From Thiobacillus sp. (GTDB taxonomy: Bacteria; Pseudomonadota; Gammaproteobacteria; Burkholderiales; Thiobacillaceae): a DNA stretch of 23,091 bases. The notes under the pieces were generated by a model. It was not told where the DNA came from, did not search any database, and worked only from the letters and a program-made list of their open reading frames with translations. Below are positions 1-5,529 of this stretch, piece by piece. Location: positions 1-23,091 of the forward strand of contig JAABQU010000228.1 in the NCBI GenBank assembly GCA_011391285.1, read 5' to 3'. The translations under genes and the position numbers were made by a program. Numbering within the stretch: position 1 is the first letter of the stretch; every line of letters starts with the position of its first letter.

Positions 1-17
1 ATGAAATCCTTTTGCAT
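1..17 (-). CDS. metK: Start of a leftward gene, probably metK (S-adenosylmethionine synthetase); only 5 codons present
   Basis: On the minus strand an ATG at 17-15 is preceded by AGGAG five bases upstream and opens a frame reading Met-Gln-Lys-Asp-Phe to the window edge. MetK proteins commonly begin with a few variable residues before an F-T-S-E-S segment, and metK is commonly divergent from the lpxL acyltransferase gene in betaproteobacteria. The name therefore rests on context and five residues. The start and ribosome site are convincing; the identity is inference. The gene would make S-adenosylmethionine from methionine and ATP in the cytoplasm. Confidence 0.5.
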
Positions 18-119
18 GACAGCTCCTGTTGTCCCGGTTACCGACTGCGTAACCGGCTCGGGGGACAGACAGAGCGGTGACGCTTTAGCTGTATTTGTAT
101 CCCGCCCGCAAGTTGTCAA
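18..119 (-). promoter_or_regulatory. Promoter and structured leader of the leftward metK-like gene
   Basis: On the minus strand a perfect TTGACA (-35) lies at 119-114, with a weak AT-rich -10 (CAAATA or AAATAC) 16-17 bases downstream near 97-91. That leaves a leader of about 65 bases. It holds a 4-bp hairpin (73-84) and a perfect 8-bp hairpin with a 7-base loop: CCGGTTAC at 34-41 pairs with GTAACCGG at 49-56. Flanking bases can lengthen the big stem almost to the AGGAG ribosome site. A structured leader in front of metK could be a regulator, but it does not match the SAM or SAH riboswitch consensus forms I know. The -10 is the weak point. Confidence 0.4.
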
Positions 120-169
120 GATTAACCCGGCGGCTCTAGCCTGGATGCAAACGTGTAAGGCACCCAGGG

Positions 170-299
170 CGGCATTGTGCCGTGCTCCGTCCCCGTCCGT
201 CAATTCCCGCAGGGAAACGCCCATCCACACCGGGCTGAAGCCCATGTGGAATCGTATGCCCTACAAGAGGTCACCGACTTTCTGCGCGCTGAAGCGCGT
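170..299 (+). other. Four consecutive hairpins upstream of the first acyltransferase gene (candidate structured leader or small RNA)
   Basis: Four stems follow each other on the plus strand. They are CGGCA/TGCCG at 170-182, TTCCC/GGGAA at 204-216, CCACA+GGGC/GCCC+TGTGG at 225-249 with a TGAA loop, and CGCGC/GCGCG at 285-298 with a TGAA loop, extendable by G-U pairs to 284-299. The last two share the same loop. A weak plus-strand promoter (TTGTCA at 113-118, TAGCCT at 137-142) could drive it and overlaps the divergent -35. I do not recognise a known RNA family. It may be a leader of the lpxL operon, an independent small RNA, or chance in GC-rich DNA. Confidence 0.3.
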
Positions 300-317
300 G
301 AAAGATCGTACGCCCGC

Positions 318-1190
318 ATGATGTTCCTGTTCAAGCTGCTGGCCCGGCTGCCGCTGCCGCTGCTGCATGGCCTGGGCGTCGCCCTGGGCTGGCTGGTTTA
401 CTGGGCGCCGGGCCGGCATTCGGCACGCATCCGCAACAACCTGTTCGACAGCGGGATTTGCACTTCGAGGCGCGACTGCCGGGTGCTGCTGCGCCGCAGC
501 ATCGGCGAATCCGGCAAGGCCATCGTCGAGTTGCTGCCTGTATGGCTACGCCCCTTCGACAAGGTGGTGAAGCTGGTCAAGGGCACCTCTGGCTGGGATC
601 ATATCGACGCCGCCCTTGCTGCCGGCAAGGGCGTGATCCTGCTGTCACCACATATTGGCTGCTTCGAAATGATCAGCCTGTATTGCGCGTCGCGGCACCC
701 CTTCACCGCCATGTACAAGCCGCCCCGCCAGCCAACCCTGGACAGGCTGATGCTGGCCGGACGCCAGCGGGGCCAGGCGACGCTGGTGCCGACCGACCTG
801 TCCGGCGTGCGCGCACAGTTGGCCGCACTCAAGCGACACGAAGCCATCGGCATCCTGCCCGACCAGGTGGCGACGGGCGGCGACGGCGTGTGGGCACCTT
901 TCTTCGGCCGCCCCGCCTTTACCCCGACGCTGGTCGCCAGCCTGCAGCGCAAGACCGGCGCTGCGGCTTTCTTCGTCGCCGCCGAACGACTGAGCTGGGG
1001 GCGCGGTTATCACTTGCATGTGATGCCGCTGGACGGCGCCCTGCCCGAGGACAAGACCGCGGCCGCCACGCGCATCAATCAGGCGGTGGAAGCGGTCGTA
1101 CGGCGCTTTCCGGCGCAGTATCTGTGGAGCTACAACCGTCACAAGCGTCCGGGCGGCGTTGCCCACCCGGACGATCCGCCGGAAGCATGA
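318..1190 (+). CDS. lpxL: Lipid A biosynthesis late acyltransferase (LpxL/HtrB family), first of a tandem pair
   Basis: 290 residues. The family transfers an acyl chain from acyl-ACP to the Kdo2-lipid A precursor at the inner face of the inner membrane. An N-terminal hydrophobic stretch (residues 3-29) is the usual anchor. The catalytic HX4D/E signature is seen as H112-I-G-C-F-E117, and the C-terminal part has the family's usual QYLWSYNRHKRP end. The frame is open upstream to a GTG at 177, but homolog-like sequence starts at the ATG pair 318/321, so 318 is chosen. The ribosome site is weak (GAAAG about 13 bases upstream). The stop overlaps the next ATG by 4 bases. Which acyl position it modifies cannot be told. 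Confidence 0.88.
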   Translation: MMFLFKLLARLPLPLLHGLGVALGWLVYWAPGRHSARIRNNLFDSGICTSRRDCRVLLRRSIGESGKAIVELLPVWLRPFDKVVKLVKGTSGWDHIDAALAAGKGVILLSPHIGCFEMISLYCASRHPFTAMYKPPRQPTLDRLMLAGRQRGQATLVPTDLSGVRAQLAALKRHEAIGILPDQVATGGDGVWAPFFGRPAFTPTLVASLQRKTGAAAFFVAAERLSWGRGYHLHVMPLDGALPEDKTAAATRINQAVEAVVRRFPAQYLWSYNRHKRPGGVAHPDDPPEA

Positions 1191-2101
1191 AGTCCGCCGG
1201 TTCAGACACCCTGCTGCGGCCATCGCTTCTGCCGGCCTGGCTCGGTGTGGGCGTGCTGTGGCTGCTGCACTGGCTGCCGTTGTCGCTGCAGGCGGCAATC
1301 GGCAACGCGCTGGGCTGGCTGCTGGCGCTGATTCCAGGCAAGCGACGGAAGATCGTCGCGACCAACCTGGCACTGTGTTTTCCTGAAACCCCCAGGGCGC
1401 TGCGCCGCCTCTGGCTGCGCCAGACCTTCCAGACCTCGATGCGCGCCGTGCTCGAACATGGCCTGCTGTGGTGGGGATCGGAAGCCCGGCTACGCCGCCT
1501 GATTCGCATCGACAATCCGGAAGCCGCGCGCGGTGACGGCAAGCGACCGGTGATCTGGATGGCCCCGCACTTTGTCGGGCTCGATATGGGTGGTGTGCGT
1601 CTGACCATGGATCAGACCATCGTTTCCATGTATGCCCGGTCCCGGGATCCGGTCACCGACAGATTCATGCGCCACGGACGCACCCGCTTTTCGAATATCG
1701 TGCTGATCGAACGCCACGAGGGCATCAAGCCGACCCTGCAGGCGATCCGTTCGGGGCTGCCCTTTTATTACCTTCCGGATCAGGATCATGGCCGCAGCAA
1801 CGCCGTGTTCGTGCCGTTCTTCGGCGTCTCGGCCGCCACGGTTTCAGCCCTGCCGCGCCTGGCAAAGCTCACCGATGCGCAGATCATTCCGGTCATCACC
1901 CGCCAGCTGCCCGGGGGGCAGGGCTATCGGATACGTTTCTATCCGCCCTGGGACGACTTCCCGAGCGGCAACCTGGAAGCCGACGTCGCCCGCATGAACA
2001 CGTTCATCGAGGCACGCATCCGCGAGATGCCGCCGCAATACCTGTGGCTGCACCGCCGCTTCAAGACCCGCCCGGTGGGCGAACCCAGTCTCTATGAATG
2101 A
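1187..2101 (+). CDS. Second lipid A late acyltransferase (LpxL/LpxM/LpxP superfamily)
   Basis: 304 residues, paralogous in layout to the preceding gene: an N-terminal hydrophobic helix (about residues 14-50), then the active-site motif H128-F-V-G-L-D133 (HX4D), and a C-terminal QYLWLHRRFKTRP segment typical of the family. It starts at ATG 1187 inside an ATGA overlap with the previous stop, so translation is probably coupled. Two tandem copies suggest that the enzymes add the two secondary acyl chains one after the other, as LpxL and LpxM do in enteric bacteria; that division of labour is inference. An open frame continues far upstream of 1187 but only as a shadow of the first gene. Confidence 0.87.
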   Translation: MKSAGSDTLLRPSLLPAWLGVGVLWLLHWLPLSLQAAIGNALGWLLALIPGKRRKIVATNLALCFPETPRALRRLWLRQTFQTSMRAVLEHGLLWWGSEARLRRLIRIDNPEAARGDGKRPVIWMAPHFVGLDMGGVRLTMDQTIVSMYARSRDPVTDRFMRHGRTRFSNIVLIERHEGIKPTLQAIRSGLPFYYLPDQDHGRSNAVFVPFFGVSAATVSALPRLAKLTDAQIIPVITRQLPGGQGYRIRFYPPWDDFPSGNLEADVARMNTFIEARIREMPPQYLWLHRRFKTRPVGEPSLYE

Positions 2102-2591
2102 CCCGGTCGTAACACGCTTGAACAGAGCCGAGATCGAGGCCGTCAGCGCGCTCGCACGAACCGTGTGGCAGGCGACCTATCCGGCGCTGATTTCACAGGC
2201 GCAGATCGATGCCATGCTGGCCGACCGGTACGATTCCGCACGGATCCGCGAACAACTCGACGATCCGCGCCATGGATGGTGGGTGGCGCTGCAGGGACCC
2301 GCACTGGCTGGTTTTGCCCACGCCATCCTCGATCAGGGCAACTGCAAGCTCGACAAGCTTTACGTGCACCCGGACCAGCAGCGTCGCGGCATCGGCGTCG
2401 CACTGCTGCATGCGATCGAGGACTGGGCGCACTCGCAGCAGGCGCACCGCCTGCGGCTGCAGGTCAACCGCGGCAACACCCAGGCAATCCACGCCTACGA
2501 AAAATATGGCTTCCGCATCATCGAGTCGCGCGTGTTCGACATCGGCAACGGCTTCGTGATGGACGATCATGTGATGGAGAAACTGCTGTGA
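2094..2591 (+). CDS. GNAT-family N-acetyltransferase
   Basis: 165 residues, a single GNAT domain filling the protein. The acetyl-CoA pyrophosphate-binding motif A is clear: a beta strand ending L-Y-V-H-P, then Q96-R-R-G-I-G101, the (Q/R)xxGx(G/A) signature. A motif B region with N-x-x-A-x-x-x-Y-x-x-x-G-F (N-T-Q-A-I-H-A-Y-E-K-Y-G-F) follows. It should acetylate an amine using acetyl-CoA; the substrate is unknown. The ATG at 2094 overlaps the acyltransferase stop by 8 bases, and its own stop overlaps the next gene by 4, so it belongs to the same transcript. Nothing links it to lipid A beyond position. Confidence 0.85.
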   Translation: MNDPVVTRLNRAEIEAVSALARTVWQATYPALISQAQIDAMLADRYDSARIREQLDDPRHGWWVALQGPALAGFAHAILDQGNCKLDKLYVHPDQQRRGIGVALLHAIEDWAHSQQAHRLRLQVNRGNTQAIHAYEKYGFRIIESRVFDIGNGFVMDDHVMEKLL

Positions 2592-3007
2592 CGTTCCGCA
2601 ATCCCGACGACGACGCCCTGCGCGTGCTGCTCAAAACCGTCAGAACCATCGCCGTGGTCGGTCTTTCGCCGCAACCCGCGCGGCCCAGCTACCGCGTGGC
2701 GCAGGCGATGCAGCACTTCGGCTACCGCATCGTGCCGGTGCGCCCGCTGGTGGACGAGGTGCTGGGCGAAAAGGCCTATGCAAGCCTCGCCGACATTCCG
2801 TTCCAGGTCGACCTGGTCGACGTCTTTCGCGCCGCCGAGCATGTGCCGGCTATCGTCGGGCAATGCCTGGCGCTACACTTGCCCGCTATCTGGATCCAGG
2901 AAGGCATCGTTCATGAGGCCGCCGCGCAGCAGGCGCGGGCGGGCGGCATGACGGTGGTGATGGATCGCTGCCTTCTCAAGGATTACGTCAGGCTATTCAC
3001 GACATGA
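2588..3007 (+). CDS. CoA-binding-domain protein (YccU/COG1832 type)
   Basis: 139 residues forming one Rossmann-like CoA-binding domain, as in the YccU family and the N-terminal part of succinyl-CoA synthetase alpha. The nucleotide-binding turn is I-A-V-V-G-L-S (residues 21-27), followed by the family's R-P-S-Y-R-V-A segment, a V-P-V-R-P strand end, and an I-W-I-Q-E-G-I motif near residue 103. GTG 2588 is chosen because it overlaps the acetyltransferase stop as GTGA and gives the family's normal length; the longer open frame is a shadow. The stop overlaps the dapF ATG. The role is unknown, probably CoA or acyl-CoA binding in the cytoplasm. Confidence 0.83.
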   Translation: MTFRNPDDDALRVLLKTVRTIAVVGLSPQPARPSYRVAQAMQHFGYRIVPVRPLVDEVLGEKAYASLADIPFQVDLVDVFRAAEHVPAIVGQCLALHLPAIWIQEGIVHEAAAQQARAGGMTVVMDRCLLKDYVRLFTT

Positions 3008-3834
3008 AATTGCGCTTCACCAAGATGCACGGCCTCGGCAACGACTTCGTCGTGTTCGACGGCGTCCGCCAGCCCGTCGCGCTCAGCCCCGAACAATGCC
3101 GCCGCATCGCCGACCGCCACTTCGGCGTCGGCTGCGACCAGATCCTGCTGGTCGAGACGCCGACCCACGATGATGTCGACTTCCGCTACCGCATCTTCAA
3201 CGCCGACGGTAGCGAGGTCGAACAGTGCGGCAACGGTGCGCGCTGCTTCGTGCGCTTCGTGCACGACAAGGGCCTCACAGACAAGACAGCCATCCGCGTG
3301 GAAACCGCGTCCGGCGTGATCGAGCCGCGCCTGCTCGACAACGGGCAGGTGACGGTCGACATGGGGGCGCCGCGCTTTGCGCCGGCCGAAATCCCTTTCG
3401 CCGCCGAGGCCGAGGCGCCGACCTATGCACTGAAGGTTGGGCAACACGTCCTCGACGTCGCCGTGCTGTCGATGGGCAACCCGCACGCGGTGCTAAGGGT
3501 GAACGATCTCGACAGCGCGCCGGTGGACATCCTCGGCGCGGCGATCGAATCACACGCGCGGTTTCCGCAACGGGTCAACGCCGGTTTCATGCAGGTGCTG
3601 ACGCCGCACGACATCCGCCTGCGCGTATACGAGCGCGGCGCCGGCGAGACGCTGGCCTGCGGCACCGGCGCCTGCGCTGCGGCGGTCGCCGGCATCCGCC
3701 AGGGCTGGCTACACAGCCCGGTCAGCGTACACACCCGCGGTGGCGATCTGGTCATCGAGTGGGCGGGCATGGGGCAGTCTGTATTCATGACCGGACCGGC
3801 CGAAACGGTTTTTGAGGGAGAAATGGAAATCTAA
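3004..3834 (+). CDS. dapF: Diaminopimelate epimerase
   Basis: 276 residues, normal length. DapF interconverts LL- and meso-diaminopimelate, the last step before lysine and a direct supply to peptidoglycan. Both catalytic cysteines are visible in their motifs: C75 in Q-C-G-N-G-A-R-C and C219 in L-A-C-G-T-G-A-C. The N-terminal [11 protein letters not shown] block is also standard. ATG 3004 overlaps the upstream stop (ATGA), and its TAA shares one base with the next ATG, so it is in the middle of a tightly coupled operon. The order dapF-DUF484-xerC is a conserved proteobacterial arrangement. Confidence 0.97.
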   Translation: MKLRFTKMHGLGNDFVVFDGVRQPVALSPEQCRRIADRHFGVGCDQILLVETPTHDDVDFRYRIFNADGSEVEQCGNGARCFVRFVHDKGLTDKTAIRVETASGVIEPRLLDNGQVTVDMGAPRFAPAEIPFAAEAEAPTYALKVGQHVLDVAVLSMGNPHAVLRVNDLDSAPVDILGAAIESHARFPQRVNAGFMQVLTPHDIRLRVYERGAGETLACGTGACAAAVAGIRQGWLHSPVSVHTRGGDLVIEWAGMGQSVFMTGPAETVFEGEMEI

Positions 3835-4511
3835 TGGACATGCAACCCACCCACCTGGAACCCCAGGCCATCGCCGAGTTTCTGACCCGGCATCCGAATT
3901 TCTTCAACGACTTTCCCACCCTGCTGGCGGACCTGAACATTCCGCACCCCCACGGCACCCACGCGGTATCGATGAGCGAGCGCCAGCTGATTGCGATGCG
4001 CGACAAGGTGCGGATGCTGGAAAACAAGCTGGCCGAACTGATTCAGTTCGGCGAGGAAAACGACGGCATTTCCGACAAGCTGCACGCGCTGACGCTGGCG
4101 CTGCTGGCGGCCCACGCGCCGCAGGAGATCGTCGCCGCGCTGGCGCTGCATCTGCGCGAAGGCTTCGCGGTGCCACACCATGCGCTGCGGGTGTGGAACC
4201 TGGCGGGCGATACCGTGGCGGGGCTGACCGATCCGGTGCCGCCCGCCGTATTCGATAGCGTAGCCGCCATGGCACAGCCGGTATGCGGCGCCCTGGCCGT
4301 CAACGACGCCAGCAGCTGGTTTGGTGAAGTGTCACCCCACCTGCGCGCCTTTGCCTGCATCCCGCTGCGTCCCGCTCCGGCAGCAGCGCCGATCGGCCTG
4401 CTGGTGCTGGCATCCGAGGAGGCCAGACGCTTCTATCCCGGCATGGGCACGCTCTACCTGGAACGACTGGGCCAGCTGATCGGTGCCGCGCTGGTGCGGA
4501 TGCAGGGGTAA
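3834..4511 (+). CDS. DUF484 family protein (GAF-like)
   Basis: 225 residues. Recognised by its N-terminal pattern (an I-A-E-F-L-T-R-H-P-N-F-F segment near residues 12-23, a H-P-H-G-T-H-A-V-S-M-S-E-R-Q block, then a short coiled coil around residues 50-67) and by sitting between dapF and xerC, where this family (YigA in enterobacteria) is normally found. The rest resembles a GAF-type sensory fold. Function is unknown; a role with XerC is suggested only by the conserved neighbourhood. ATG 3834 shares one base with the dapF TAA (TAATG). Confidence 0.88.
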   Translation: MDMQPTHLEPQAIAEFLTRHPNFFNDFPTLLADLNIPHPHGTHAVSMSERQLIAMRDKVRMLENKLAELIQFGEENDGISDKLHALTLALLAAHAPQEIVAALALHLREGFAVPHHALRVWNLAGDTVAGLTDPVPPAVFDSVAAMAQPVCGALAVNDASSWFGEVSPHLRAFACIPLRPAPAAAPIGLLVLASEEARRFYPGMGTLYLERLGQLIGAALVRMQG

Positions 4512-4519
4512 ATGCGGCG

Positions 4520-5440
4520 GTGAGCGCAGTCGCGCAGTACCTGCAACACCTGGCCGCCGAGCGGCGGCTGTCGCCGCATACGGTCACGGCCTATCAGCGC
4601 GACCTCGCCAACCTGGCCCGGCTGGCAGGTGAAAAACCGCTGGCCGAACTCGGCGTCACCGACATCCGTGGCGCCATCGTCAGGCTGCGCGGTCAGGGCC
4701 TGTCGGCCACCAGCGTGGCGCGGCAGCTGTCGAGCTGGCGCGGGTTTTACACTTTCGCCTGCCGTCGCCTTGGCTTTGCCAGCAACCCCTGTCTCGGCCT
4801 GCGCCCACCCAGGGCAGCCAGGGCACTGCCGCAGATCCTGTCGCCCGATGCCTGTGCCCAACTGCTCGACGGCACAGGAGCGGCCGCCGCCGACAATGCG
4901 CTGTCGGCACGCGACCGCGCCATGTTCGAGCTGTTCTATTCATCCGGTCTGCGGCTGTCGGAACTGGCCGGGCTCGACCTCGATAACGTCAACCTGCAGG
5001 CGGGCGAGGCGCAGGTCACCGGCAAGGGCAACAAGACCCGCATCGTTCCGGTGGGCAAGGCGGCGCTCACCGCAATCAACGCCTGGCTGCCACACCGGCT
5101 GTCGCTAGTGTCCCGCGAGGACGGTATCCCCGGGGAAACGCGCGACAACACGGCTGCGCTGTTCATCAGCCAGCGCGGCAGCCGCCTTAGCCCGCGCAGC
5201 GTGCAGTTGCGGCTCAACCGCTGGGCGCTGCAGGCAGGGCTTGGCCAGCACGTTCACCCGCACATGCTGCGCCATGCGTTCGCCACCCACGTGCTGCAGT
5301 CATCCGCCGACCTGCGCGCGGTTCAGGAAATGCTCGGCCATGCCAGCATCAGCACCACCCAGGTCTACACCCATCTCGACTGGCAGCACCTCGCCAAGGT
5401 ATACGATCAGGCGCATCCACGAGCACGCAAGAAAGGCTGA
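4520..5440 (+). CDS. xerC: Tyrosine recombinase XerC
   Basis: 306 residues, normal for XerC. With XerD it resolves chromosome dimers at dif. An N-terminal SAM-like core-binding domain (residues 1-90) is followed by the catalytic domain, in which every active-site residue is present: R145 in S-S-G-L-R, K169 in the beta hairpin G-K-G-N-K, H248 and R251 in H-M-L-R, H274 in L-G-H, and nucleophile Y283 in Q-V-Y-T-H. It starts at GTG 4520, 8 bases after the DUF484 stop; no ATG lies in frame nearby. XerC rather than XerD is preferred because of the dapF-DUF484 context. Confidence 0.95.
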   Translation: MSAVAQYLQHLAAERRLSPHTVTAYQRDLANLARLAGEKPLAELGVTDIRGAIVRLRGQGLSATSVARQLSSWRGFYTFACRRLGFASNPCLGLRPPRAARALPQILSPDACAQLLDGTGAAAADNALSARDRAMFELFYSSGLRLSELAGLDLDNVNLQAGEAQVTGKGNKTRIVPVGKAALTAINAWLPHRLSLVSREDGIPGETRDNTAALFISQRGSRLSPRSVQLRLNRWALQAGLGQHVHPHMLRHAFATHVLQSSADLRAVQEMLGHASISTTQVYTHLDWQHLAKVYDQAHPRARKKG

Positions 5441-5454
5441 TCGAGGCCGCAACA

Positions 5455-5476
5455 GGGTGTGAGCAATCACACACCC
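5455..5476. terminator. Hairpin after xerC, terminator-like but without a T run
   Basis: Two registers of one dyad exist. GTGTGA (5457-5462), loop GCAA, TCACAC (5467-5472) is perfect with a stable GNRA loop; the alternative pairs GGGTGTG (5455-5461) with CACACCC (5470-5476). It lies 14 bases after the xerC stop and just before the GGDEF/EAL gene. There is no downstream T tract, so intrinsic termination would be weak. The core TGTGA-N4-TCACA also looks like a CRP/FNR-family half-site pair, but the spacer is 4 instead of CRP's 6. Confidence 0.4.
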
Positions 5477-5529
5477 AAAACGGGTTGACCGCCCCTTCAG
5501 AAACGCCGCATGCGGTCGATTCCTTCCGT

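Noticed and set aside
18..119. Known SAM-II, SAM/SAH or SAH riboswitch
   Set aside because: The leader has hairpins but I could not match the conserved bases of any of these classes.
177..317. GTG start at 177 for the first acyltransferase
   Set aside because: The added residues do not look like the family's N-terminus and would cover the hairpin region; homolog-like sequence begins at 318.
1..321. Open frame on the plus strand across the whole first 321 bases
   Set aside because: No ribosome site or recognisable protein; it crosses the divergent promoter region and opposes the metK-like start.
645..1373. 242-codon minus-strand open frame across the two acyltransferases
   Set aside because: Shadow of two genes with clear catalytic motifs; no protein features.
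5457..5472. Standard CRP site
   Set aside because: Half sites match but the spacer is 4 bases, not 6, and it is better explained as a hairpin.
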